Assembly (NCBI GenBank): GCA_023255715.1
Contig: JAGDVQ010000005.1
Location: forward strand, 1 to 33,355
Direction of reading: 5' to 3'
Origin: Thiomonas sp.
GTDB taxonomy: Bacteria > Pseudomonadota > Gammaproteobacteria > Burkholderiales > Burkholderiaceae_C
DNA length: 33,355 bases
Shown piece after piece: positions 1-6,651 of the stretch. A model generated the notes under the pieces. The model was not told the DNA's origin. It did not search any database and was given only the letters and a program-made list of their open reading frames with translations. A program made the position numbers and the translations under genes. The stretch's first letter is position 1, and the number at the start of each line of letters is the position of its first letter.

Positions 1-1338
1 GGCGGCAGCCTCGGCGCGGGGCTGACCGGCGACTGGGGCTTTTTCGGCGCCGCGTTCAGCCGCAACGACAACCGCTACGGCACCATCGTCGATCCCAACG
101 TGCAGATCGACATGCGCTCGGAGCGCACCAGCCTGCGCGGCACGCTGCGCCGTGTGCTCGGCGCCGACAGCGTGGGGCTGTCCTACACCCACACCGATTA
201 CCGCCATGTCGAACTCGACTCCGGCCAGCCCGCAACCCGCTTTGTCAACACCGGAGACAACCTGCGGCTGACCGCGCACCACACGCTGGGTTCGGTGCGA
301 CTGGAAACCGGGTTGCAGGCCTTGCGCTTTGATTTTTCCGCGCTCGGCGACGAAGCCTTCCTGCCGCAGACCCACACCCGCAACACCGCATTGTTCGCAT
401 TGGCCAGCGGCGCTGGCGGCCCCTGGGCCTGGTCTGCGGGCGCGCGGGTGGAGCAGGCGCGCGTGGCCTCCGATGGCGAGGCCGCCACCGGCATTGCCCG
501 CTTTGGCAGCGCCAGCGCCCGGCGCTTCACCCCGCTGAGCCTGTCGCTGCAGGGCCAGTACGCGCTCACACCGACGCTGGCGCTCACCGGCACGGTGTCG
601 CACAACGAGCGCGCGCCGAGCTACGACGAGCTCTACGCCGATGGCCCGCACGACGCCACCGGCGCCTACGAACGCGGAAATCCAGCGCTGCCCAAGGAGC
701 GCAGCAACAGCATCGAGGCCGGGTTCAAGGTCGCGCAGGGCCGCACCCGCTACACCGCCACCGCATTTCTCACCCGCTATGCCAACTACATCGCGCTGAT
801 CCGCAGCGGCAACACGGTCGATGGCGACGGCAACATCGTCCCAGCAGACACGCCAGACGCGCTGCCGGAGTTCAATTACGTCGGGGTGCGCGCGCGCTTT
901 TTCGGCGTCGAGGCCACTGCGCTGCAGCCGCTGATCGACCGGGAAGGAGAGCGCCTGGACCTTGCCGCCCGGCTGGACTGGGTGCGCGCCGACGCCCTGA
1001 GCAACACCCAGCCGCTACCGCGCATCGCCCCGCTGCATTTCACGCCAGCGTTGATCTACACCACCGGCGCGTGGAGCGCGCGCGCCGAGCTGCAGATGGC
1101 CGCGCGGCAAAACCGCGTGCCCAGCAGCGATCTGCTCGGCGCAACGCCCGGCTATGTGCGGGTCAACGCCAGCCTGACCCGGCGCATCACGCTTGGCGGG
1201 CACGGCGGGCTGTGGTTCGTCAAACTCGACAACCTGACGAATCAGAACGCCTACAGCGCCAGCTCGATCGACACCCTGCGCAACCTCGCGCCGCTACCCG
1301 GCCGCGGCATTGCCGCAGGGTTGCAGCTCAGCCTGTGA
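1..1338 (+). CDS. TonB-dependent outer-membrane receptor, ZnuD-like (5' end missing)
   Basis: The reading frame is open from the first base and ends with TGA at 1336-1338, giving the last 445 residues of a larger protein; signal peptide, TonB box and plug lie outside the window. What remains is a beta-barrel of alternating polar and hydrophobic strands. A segment reading SYDELYADGPH followed by GNPALPKERSNSIEAGFK is the conserved 'ELYA-GxxxAT-ERGNPxLxxERS' stretch of TonB-dependent receptors, and the end (KLDNLTNQNAYSASS, then LPGRG) is the usual last-strand region. This combination resembles the ZnuD zinc-receptor group more than siderophore receptors, so zinc or another metal is a plausible substrate, by family resemblance only. 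The last residue is Leu rather than the usual aromatic. It converges on the DsbG-like gene with no bases between the two stop codons. Confidence 0.85.
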   Translation, partial: GGSLGAGLTGDWGFFGAAFSRNDNRYGTIVDPNVQIDMRSERTSLRGTLRRVLGADSVGLSYTHTDYRHVELDSGQPATRFVNTGDNLRLTAHHTLGSVRLETGLQALRFDFSALGDEAFLPQTHTRNTALFALASGAGGPWAWSAGARVEQARVASDGEAATGIARFGSASARRFTPLSLSLQGQYALTPTLALTGTVSHNERAPSYDELYADGPHDATGAYERGNPALPKERSNSIEAGFKVAQGRTRYTATAFLTRYANYIALIRSGNTVDGDGNIVPADTPDALPEFNYVGVRARFFGVEATALQPLIDREGERLDLAARLDWVRADALSNTQPLPRIAPLHFTPALIYTTGAWSARAELQMAARQNRVPSSDLLGATPGYVRVNASLTRRITLGGHGGLWFVKLDNLTNQNAYSASSIDTLRNLAPLPGRGIAAGLQLSL

Positions 1339-1929
1339 TCAGCGCGCCTGTTCGAGGATTTTGCGGATCTGCGCATCCGACGGTACGCCGATCAGCATGT
1401 CGGCGCGGCCGTCGGCCTTGTGCCAGATCACCACTGGCACGCCAAACAGTTTCTGGCTGTTGTACAGCGCCAGATTGGCCGCGAGTTCGTCGCGCACCTT
1501 GGGGGTGATGGTCTGCGCCGGCTCGATTCCGCCACCGGGCTGGCCGTTGGCGGCAAAGTCATAGTCGTCCTCGTTCTTGTAGAACGCCTGCAGCGGGTCG
1601 ATGGCCTGCAGGATCGCCGCCGCCTTGGGCAGGCTGCTGGGGGTGAGCATGCCCAGCGGAATCCAGCGGAACTGCACCTCGTCCTTGCCGACAAAGGGCC
1701 GCAGCTTTTTGTAGAGCTGGTGGCAGAACGGGCAGTTCGGATCGAAAAAAATGTAGATCGGCCGTTTTCCTTTGCCCTCGGCGATGAACGTGGCCTTGGC
1801 GATGTCGGCCAGCACGCCCTCGGCCTGGCGCGCGCTTTGCGCCCGGACCGCAGGCAGCAGGCCGAGCAACGGCGCTGCGGCCAAAACCTGCAGCAGCCTG
1901 CGGCGATGGGGTGAAAGAGGATGCGTCAT
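1339..1929 (-). CDS. DsbG/DsbC-like periplasmic thiol:disulfide interchange protein, short form
   Basis: A 196-residue thioredoxin-fold protein. The start at 1929 puts an export signal at residues 1-30: an Arg-rich stretch (PHRRRLLQ), a hydrophobic core (VLAAAPLLGLLPAV) and a likely cleavage after VRA. The RRR makes Tat export possible as well as Sec. The redox motif is C66-P-F-C69 inside FFDPNCPFCHQLYKKLRPF, as in DsbG/DsbC, and GVPVVIW supplies the expected cis-proline loop. Only about 25 residues separate the signal peptide from the thioredoxin domain, so most of the N-terminal dimerisation domain of classical DsbC/DsbG is missing and the protein may be monomeric. The longer frame upstream of 1929 has no signal peptide at its start and was not used. 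Exact substrate unknown. Confidence 0.85.
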   Translation of the reverse strand: MTHPLSPHRRRLLQVLAAAPLLGLLPAVRAQSARQAEGVLADIAKATFIAEGKGKRPIYIFFDPNCPFCHQLYKKLRPFVGKDEVQFRWIPLGMLTPSSLPKAAAILQAIDPLQAFYKNEDDYDFAANGQPGGGIEPAQTITPKVRDELAANLALYNSQKLFGVPVVIWHKADGRADMLIGVPSDAQIRKILEQAR

Positions 1930-1960
1930 GCGGGTCTGCCTCGATGTTGTGATGGACCGG

Positions 1961-1980
1961 TGCCGCAATAATGCCGCAAT
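1961..1980. repeat. Two 9-bp direct repeats upstream of the DsbG-like gene
   Basis: TGCCGCAAT occurs at 1961-1969 and 1972-1980, 11 bp apart start to start, in the 73-bp gap between two divergent genes. One helical turn of spacing is compatible with a tandem binding site, but chance or a small duplication cannot be excluded. Confidence 0.35.
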
Positions 1981-2002
1981 CCCCGCACAATGGCACGATC
2001 CC

Positions 2003-2350
2003 ATGTCGCTCCGCCTCCCTGCAGCCTGCGCCGCCTGGACGCAACCCGATTTTCAGGCGGTCCTGCTCGCCGAACTGCAACAGGCCGGCGCCCTGGTGCG
2101 CCCGCTGCAGCAGGGCATCGCCCGCGGCAGTCACGCCCTGACCGACGATGTCTGTCTGATGGTGCTGCAGCGCAATGAAACCGCAGAGCATCTGCAGATC
2201 CGGGCCGGACTGAGCTACTTCAGCATCATCCCCGGCTGCGCCTGCGAAGCCGACCCGACACCGATGAGCGAGGTGCCGGAGTATGTGGAACTGCAGATCG
2301 ACATCCACCGGGCAGACGCGGCCACCAGCCTGCAACTGCTGGCCGATTGA
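2003..2350 (+). CDS. Conserved-looking hypothetical protein, 115 residues
   Basis: I do not recognise this family. The frame from ATG 2003 encodes a small, soluble-looking protein with no signal peptide or membrane segment. It has an N-terminal helical half (FQAVLLAELQQAGALVRPLQQG) and a C-terminal half that reads as alternating strands (CLMVLQRNETAEHLQIRAGLSYFSIIPGC, then EYVELQIDIHRADA), with cysteines in a GCAC pair. The frame stays open upstream to 1772, but that part lies over the DsbG-like gene, so the first in-frame ATG in the gap was chosen; no clear Shine-Dalgarno sequence precedes it. It is divergent from the DsbG-like gene (73-bp gap) and converges on pdxH 18 bp downstream. Its codon use resembles that of its neighbours. 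Confidence 0.6.
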   Translation: MSLRLPAACAAWTQPDFQAVLLAELQQAGALVRPLQQGIARGSHALTDDVCLMVLQRNETAEHLQIRAGLSYFSIIPGCACEADPTPMSEVPEYVELQIDIHRADAATSLQLLAD

Positions 2351-2368
2351 ACCGCGCAGCGCCGGACT

Positions 2369-3007
2369 TCAAGGCGCCAGCCGCTGCCGCAGCCAGCTGC
2401 CGTCCTGCTGCAGGCTGTAGTGCAGGCGGTCGTGCAGCCGCGAGGGGCGCCCCTGCCAGAACTCCCAGGCGTCCGGCACCAGGCGGTAGCCTCCCCAGTG
2501 CGGCGGGCGCGGCGGACTGATGCCATAGCGCAGGCCGAACTCGGCGGCGCGCTTGAGCAAGGTGGTGCGACCGTCGATCGGCTCGCTTTGCGGCGACGCC
2601 CAGGCGCCGATGCGCGAGGCCAGCGGGCGACTGGCAAAGTAGGCGTCCGACTCCTCGGCGCTGACCTTTTCCACCCTGCCCTCGATGCGCACCACGCGTT
2701 CGAGCTCCACCCAGTGAAACTGCAGCGCAGCGAAGGCGTGCGCTTCCAGTTCGCGTCCCTTGCGGCTGTGATAGTTGGTGTACCAGACCACGCCGCGCGC
2801 ATCGACATGCTTGATCAGCACCACCCGAGTGGACGGGCGGCCATTGGGCCCCACGGTGGCCAGGGTCATGGCGTTGGGCTCGGGCACCTGTGCGTCCATG
2901 GCCTGCTGCAGCCAGCGTTCGAACTGCTTGAGCGGATCGGCGTCGGCATGCGCCTCGTCGAGCTCGGCGCGGCTGTAATCCTTGCGAATGTCGGAGAGCG
3001 ATTTCAT
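2369..3007 (-). CDS. pdxH: Pyridoxamine 5'-phosphate oxidase
   Basis: A 212-residue FMN enzyme of full family length. It oxidises pyridoxamine or pyridoxine 5'-phosphate to pyridoxal 5'-phosphate in the cytoplasm, the last step of vitamin B6 synthesis and salvage. Family signatures are clear: [22 protein letters not shown] (FMN binding), [31 protein letters not shown], and the C-terminal [19 protein letters not shown] with the RLHDRLHY tail. The start at 3007 gives the usual [11 protein letters not shown] beginning. There is no good Shine-Dalgarno sequence; a -10-like TATACT lies at 3014-3019 on the minus strand, only a few bases before the start, so the message may be leaderless (inference). 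The gene is divergent from the channel gene and shares the CRP-type palindrome with it. Confidence 0.97.
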   Translation of the reverse strand: MKSLSDIRKDYSRAELDEAHADADPLKQFERWLQQAMDAQVPEPNAMTLATVGPNGRPSTRVVLIKHVDARGVVWYTNYHSRKGRELEAHAFAALQFHWVELERVVRIEGRVEKVSAEESDAYFASRPLASRIGAWASPQSEPIDGRTTLLKRAAEFGLRYGISPPRPPHWGGYRLVPDAWEFWQGRPSRLHDRLHYSLQQDGSWLRQRLAP

Positions 3008-3044
3008 CCGTCCAGTATAGAAACGACGTCCCGATTGCTGTTGA

Positions 3045-3060
3045 TGTGACTGGTGTCACA
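3045..3060. promoter_or_regulatory. Perfect CRP-type palindrome in the pdxH / channel-gene control region
   Basis: The 16-bp element TGTGA-N6-TCACA matches the classical CRP half-sites exactly; its inner bases extend it to TGTGAC-N4-GTCACA. It lies 38 bp before the pdxH start and about 97 bp before the channel start. For the channel gene, a -10-like AATATT at 3081-3086 would put transcription start near 3093, about 41 bp from the centre of the site, which is the class II activator geometry. That promoter assignment is inference. Confidence 0.6.
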
Positions 3061-3156
3061 CAGTTGTATCAAAATTTTTCAATATTGCGTTCGATCAATG
3101 TGAGAGCGAGGCGCTGCGGCCACAATTCCGTACCGTTTTTCTCAACTATTCCTGCC

Positions 3157-4152
3157 ATGTCCACCGCACAAACTTCACAAGCCGCCGAACCGGCGCATGC
3201 CAGCAGTTGGCTGGCCCATTTCCCCATTACCCTGTTCGCCACCATCATGGGCACGACCGGGCTGGCCATTGCCTGGCACAAGTCGGCACAGGTGCTGACC
3301 ATGCCGCACGGCGTGGGCATCGGCCTGAGCTACGCGGCGCTGGCTCTGTTTGTCGTGCTGCTCCTGGGCTACGGCGCCAAGGCCCTGCGCTACCCCGGTG
3401 AACTCAAGGCCGAGTTCAACCACCCGGTGCGCATCAGCTTCTTCCCGGCGATTTCCATCAGTGCGCTGCTGCTGTCGATCGCCTTCTTGCATGTGCAACC
3501 GCAGTGGTCGCAAGCGCTGTGGTGGGGGGGCATCGCCCTGCACCTGGTGTTCACCGTGGTGATCATGTCGTCCTGGATTCACCACACCCACTATCAAATC
3601 CAGCATTCCACCCCGGCGTGGTTCATTCCCGTGGTGGGCAACATCCTGGTGCCGATCGCCGGCATGACCCACGGCTCGCCGGAAATCTCGTGGTTCTTTT
3701 TCAGCATCGGCCTGGTGTTCTGGATCGTGCTGCTCACCGTGATGATGAACCGCTTTTTCTTCCATCCGCCGGTACCCGCCAAGCTGCTGCCCACGCTGTT
3801 CATCCTGATCGCGCCGCCTGCGGTGGGCTTTCTGTCCTACCTTGCGCTCGACGGCGGCGTGGTCGACAACTTTGCCCGCGTGCTGTTCTATGTGGCGCTG
3901 TTCACCACCCTGCTGCTGTTCTATCAGATCCCGCAGTTCCGCAAGGTGCCGTTCTTCATGTCGTGGTGGGCGTATTCCTTCCCGCTGGCGGCCATCACCA
4001 TCTCCAGCCTGACCATGGGCAGCAAGATCGGCAGCAGCTTCCTGATTGGCCTGGGTGGTGCACTGCTGGCGGTGACCACCGCGCTGATCGCGCTGCTGAT
4101 GGTGCTGACGGTCAAGGCCATTGCCGATGGCAAAGTGTTCATCCCGGAATAA
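3157..4152 (+). CDS. SLAC1/TehA-family (TDT) membrane channel or transporter
   Basis: A 331-residue integral membrane protein with about ten hydrophobic segments, such as FPITLFATIMGTTGLAIAW, ALALFVVLLLGYGAKAL, ISISALLLSIAFLHV and FILIAPPAVGFLSYLAL. The opening HFPITLFATIMGTTGLAIAW, the HPVRISFFPAISIS stretch and the central H-T-H-Y / PAWFIPVVGNILVPIAG region are typical of the SLAC1 anion-channel / TehA tellurite-resistance / dicarboxylate transporter fold. The ion or substrate cannot be told from sequence; a tellurite role should not be assumed. The ATG at 3157 was chosen because the fold begins about 20 residues after it; the upstream 37 codons cover the probable promoter. It is followed by a good terminator and preceded by the CRP-type palindrome. 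Confidence 0.85.
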   Translation: MSTAQTSQAAEPAHASSWLAHFPITLFATIMGTTGLAIAWHKSAQVLTMPHGVGIGLSYAALALFVVLLLGYGAKALRYPGELKAEFNHPVRISFFPAISISALLLSIAFLHVQPQWSQALWWGGIALHLVFTVVIMSSWIHHTHYQIQHSTPAWFIPVVGNILVPIAGMTHGSPEISWFFFSIGLVFWIVLLTVMMNRFFFHPPVPAKLLPTLFILIAPPAVGFLSYLALDGGVVDNFARVLFYVALFTTLLLFYQIPQFRKVPFFMSWWAYSFPLAAITISSLTMGSKIGSSFLIGLGGALLAVTTALIALLMVLTVKAIADGKVFIPE

Positions 4153-4174
4153 GAGCACGCTCTCCTCAACCCCG

Positions 4175-4199
4175 AAACCCGGCACTGCCGGGTTTTTTT
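4175..4199 (+). terminator. Rho-independent terminator after the channel gene
   Basis: A GC-rich stem AAACCCGGC / GCCGGGTTT (4175-4183 with 4187-4195), a three-base loop and a T run through 4199, 23 bp after the stop codon. It also lies at the end of the converging DUF5666 gene, but the T run favours rightward transcripts. Confidence 0.85.
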
Positions 4200-4216
4200 G
4201 CGCCAGATGCCTCGCC

Positions 4217-5635
4217 TCAGGGACGGGGGATGGTGGGAAGCTGTGGGCTGGCAGGCAGCGCCGGTGTTGCCACGCTGGGGGTGTTGACCGTCGGCGGTGC
4301 AACCGAAGGCACTGGAGGTGGTGCGACCGGGGACGGCATCACCGAGGGGGGAACCGCCGCCGGCAGGTTGACCGAGGGTACTTGCGGCACCGCGGGCAAG
4401 GCGGGTGTCACTGGCGCGTTCACATTGGGCAGGATGATCGTGGGCAGCGCTGGCGAGACGATGCCCGGCATGGGCATGTTGACGCCCTGGCCGGACGGGA
4501 TGGATGGCGGGAACTGGGCCGCCGATCCTTCGATGCCAGCCGCATCCCCCGCCTTCCCCGGACCCGACGTTGCCGCGCCAGCCAGCGGTGGCAGCGCGAA
4601 CTGCATGGCATCCACCTGAGGAATGACGCGCTCGGCCACCACCATCTGTGGCGACTGCAAGGTGCCGACGATGACCAGCGGCGCAGGCTGCTCCCCGGCG
4701 GCAGATTGCAGTGCACGGTTCAACCCGTCGTTCGCGCCTTCGATGCGCAAGCCCTGCGACTCCCAGCCTTGCGGGGTTTGCTGCAGATAACCGACAAGCA
4801 CCACGCGGGCGCCAGGCGGCGCTGCAACCAAGGGCGATGGCTGCAGGGCCTCGATCACCTCGCCCTGTGGACCCTGGCTGCCCCGCACGACGACCTGCGC
4901 GCCGACAGCCAGGGCAGTTCGTGGCGTCGCACGTGTCAAGGACATCCAGACTCCGTTGACCCGCACCCGCTGTGCATCTGCGCTGACCGCTTCGATCCGC
5001 CCACGCAGCTGGAACTGCGTGACCTGCCGGGCAGGCGGGCTGGAGAGCTTGACCAACCGCAAAGCCTGCCATTGATCCGCCCCTCGATGCAGCGCGCTGA
5101 TGCGCACAAGGTCCCCCACGGACAGCCGGGACAGCGGCAGCGGCTGATCGCGTTCTGTGCGCAGCAGCGTGCTGGGCAGCAGATGAATCGTCTGGCCCAG
5201 CACCACCAGCCGTGCGGCTGAAGCATCGATCTGCGACACCCGCCCGATGACGGCATGATCGATGCGCACTTCCAGCGCATCCAGCCGCCCGCCCTGTTCC
5301 ACGGCATGCACACTCACCATGTCGCCAAGATGCAGGCTCTGCTCGCTCGCCGCTTGCCCATCCACGCGATAGCGCGTCTGCGGTGCAAGCGCATATTCCC
5401 CGCCATTGACAAAAATGCTGCCGAAGCGCTGAACCGGGCCGATGGCCACGATGCCCGTTCCGCCGATGCCCCCAGGACTGATGCCGGTGCCGCCGATGCC
5501 GCCCGGATCGATTCCCGTTCCCCCCATTCCACCTGGCGTGGCCGCGACCGAGCCAGCCACAGCCAGCACCAACCCCAGCAGGGCCATCCCTGCCGCACGC
5601 AACACCAGCAGACCATGACGTTGCAATGCCTTCAT
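4217..5635 (-). CDS. Secreted DUF5666 protein with Gly-rich repeats and a Pro/Val-rich tail
   Basis: A 472-residue exported protein. Residues 1-32 form a signal peptide (Arg/Lys start, core LLGLVLAVAGSVA, cleavage near AAA/AT). Residues 34-63 are three 10-residue repeats PGG(M/I)GGTGI(D/S/V). Residues of about 67-335 contain successive small beta domains of the DUF5666 type: each has a V-x-G-x-(I/V) strand, a stretch like LxVGDxVxV, and a closing strand such as GRVSQIDASAARLVVLGQ and LRGRIEAVSADAQRVRVNGV. From about residue 360 the chain is low-complexity Pro/Val/Ala, including PTVNT-PSVAT pentads like those of the protein at 6652-7335. The start codon overlaps the stop of the DUF6502 gene (ATGA, 5632-5635), so the two are translationally coupled. 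The molecular function of DUF5666 is not known to me. Confidence 0.8.
   Translation of the reverse strand: MKALQRHGLLVLRAAGMALLGLVLAVAGSVAATPGGMGGTGIDPGGIGGTGISPGGIGGTGIVAIGPVQRFGSIFVNGGEYALAPQTRYRVDGQAASEQSLHLGDMVSVHAVEQGGRLDALEVRIDHAVIGRVSQIDASAARLVVLGQTIHLLPSTLLRTERDQPLPLSRLSVGDLVRISALHRGADQWQALRLVKLSSPPARQVTQFQLRGRIEAVSADAQRVRVNGVWMSLTRATPRTALAVGAQVVVRGSQGPQGEVIEALQPSPLVAAPPGARVVLVGYLQQTPQGWESQGLRIEGANDGLNRALQSAAGEQPAPLVIVGTLQSPQMVVAERVIPQVDAMQFALPPLAGAATSGPGKAGDAAGIEGSAAQFPPSIPSGQGVNMPMPGIVSPALPTIILPNVNAPVTPALPAVPQVPSVNLPAAVPPSVMPSPVAPPPVPSVAPPTVNTPSVATPALPASPQLPTIPRP
5447..5536 (-). repeat. Three tandem 30-bp repeats encoding PGGxGGTGIx
   Basis: Three consecutive ten-codon units near the mature N-terminus of the DUF5666 protein encode PGGMGGTGID, PGGIGGTGIS and PGGIGGTGIV. 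The protein repeat is more regular than the DNA, since synonymous codons differ, so selection appears to act on the peptide. Confidence 0.85.
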
Positions 5636-6522
5636 TTGGCGTCTCCGGGCCGACGCGAGGGCGGCACTGCCTCCTCGTAGTAATAGACCCCCAGGCGCAG
5701 ACGACTCCTGCCAGCGTCCTGCTCATCGGCTTGTGCGGCGGCCCGGGCATCCACCGGCGCGTCTGTCGGCATGTCCCCGTGCGCCGCGCGGTCGGCCTGC
5801 TCGGCCCGCGCGATGCGCTGATAGGCCTCCTGCAAGACCTGCTCGCCGAGGTGGCGCAAATCCGCGCGGACCGCGTCCACAACCTTCCCGGACAGATCGT
5901 CGAAATACACCGACTGTTCCAGATAAGGTGCGCGGCCCTCCAGGTTGTGCACGGCGGTGCGCAGGTGATCACCGATGTGCGCGCCCATGAATGCCAGCCT
6001 GTCCTCCGGCAGATCCGAGACATAGCCGCCGCGCGCCAGCCTCACCGCATCATCCTGCAGTTCCACCACGCCGGCGTTGAGCAACTCGTCGAGCACGGTG
6101 CGCGGCCGCATATCGGCCTTCACCAGTCGCACCAGGCTCTCGAAGCTGGGCAACGGCTCCACAGCACGCAGGGGCAGGATGCGCGGTTCGCCCTGCGCAT
6201 CGCGATAGGCCTCGCAAGCCACCCAGGCGGCAACCACCTGCGCCGACAGATTGGCTCCATGCCGCAGGGCTATCTGCCCAGATCCGGCCTGCAATTCCTC
6301 GCGCAGCCGTCGCACCTCCTTGCGATGAATTCCGCTGAGCAGACTCACGCGGCTATCGGTTGGCGTGGGCTTTCCGTCGCGCTCGTCCAGCGCGATGACC
6401 TCGCCCACATAGACAAATTTCAGCAGTTCAGCCAGGCCGCCATATGTCCAGCCCTGCGTGATGAGATAGCGCACGAAGGGCCGCAGGATGGAAAGGGCCG
6501 CAGATTTGAGAGCGTCGTACAT
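5632..6522 (-). CDS. DUF6502 family protein, probable DNA-binding regulator
   Basis: A 296-residue cytoplasmic protein with no signal peptide. The N-terminal part (LRPFVRYLITQGWTYGGLAELLKFVYV, then SRVSLLSGIHRKEVRRLREEL, about residues 12-75) matches the DUF6502 layout and looks like a winged-helix region: a helix, a turn (TGIHRKEV-like) and an Arg-rich recognition helix. The middle contains ESLVRLVKADMRPRTVLDELLNAGVVEL, also helix-turn-strand. The C-terminal 60 residues are Ala/Asp/Glu-rich and probably disordered. The start at 6522 fits the family beginning; a longer frame reaches 6612 but would cover the operators and promoter. It precedes and overlaps the DUF5666 gene and is divergent from the secreted protein at 6652. 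Role as regulator of the module is inference. Confidence 0.75.
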   Translation of the reverse strand: MYDALKSAALSILRPFVRYLITQGWTYGGLAELLKFVYVGEVIALDERDGKPTPTDSRVSLLSGIHRKEVRRLREELQAGSGQIALRHGANLSAQVVAAWVACEAYRDAQGEPRILPLRAVEPLPSFESLVRLVKADMRPRTVLDELLNAGVVELQDDAVRLARGGYVSDLPEDRLAFMGAHIGDHLRTAVHNLEGRAPYLEQSVYFDDLSGKVVDAVRADLRHLGEQVLQEAYQRIARAEQADRAAHGDMPTDAPVDARAAAQADEQDAGRSRLRLGVYYYEEAVPPSRRPGDAK

Positions 6523-6551
6523 GAGGGCAGGATAAATCAGCGCGGATCGAC

Positions 6552-6579
6552 TTGACGTGGGAATTTTTGCCACTATGAT
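6552..6579 (+). promoter_or_regulatory. Sigma-70-type promoter for the pentad-repeat protein gene
   Basis: TTGACG (6552-6557) and TATGAT (6574-6579), each five of six matches to consensus, are separated by 16 bp. Transcription would start near 6586, giving a leader of about 66 bases before the ATG at 6652. The spacer is occupied by the first operator palindrome. Confidence 0.7.
6557..6573. promoter_or_regulatory. Operator palindrome, copy 1
   Basis: A 17-bp inverted repeat of the form GTGGnAAnnnTTnCCAC, inside a 22-bp direct repeat (6553-6574) that matches copy 2 at 19 of 22 positions. It fills the spacer between -35 and -10 of the rightward promoter, the placement expected for a repressor site. 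The protein that reads it is not shown by the sequence; the adjacent DUF6502 protein is the natural candidate. Confidence 0.7.
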
Positions 6580-6595
6580 ACACACAAGCGCTGAC

Positions 6596-6612
6596 GTGGG
6601 AATAATTACCAC
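6596..6612. promoter_or_regulatory. Operator palindrome, copy 2
   Basis: The second copy of GTGGnAAnnnTTnCCAC, with an AT-rich centre (AATAATT), 39 bp downstream of copy 1. It lies just after the predicted rightward start site and about 75 bp upstream of the DUF6502 start codon. Confidence 0.7.
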
Positions 6613-6651
6613 TGCGTGAACGACTCACCCTTCACCTACAGGAGAACCCTC

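Noticed and set aside
1772-2002. Upstream extension of the frame of the small unknown protein
   Set aside because: This part lies antisense to the DsbG-like gene and encodes nothing family-like; the ATG at 2003 falls in the gap.
3085-3098. FNR-like sequence TTGCG-N4-ATCAA
   Set aside because: Eight of ten positions match, but one half-site is poor and it overlaps the candidate -10; no cysteine-type FNR protein is seen in the window.
3157-4152. Naming the channel gene tehA or assigning tellurite resistance
   Set aside because: The fold is shared by anion channels and dicarboxylate transporters; nothing in the sequence or neighbours indicates tellurite.
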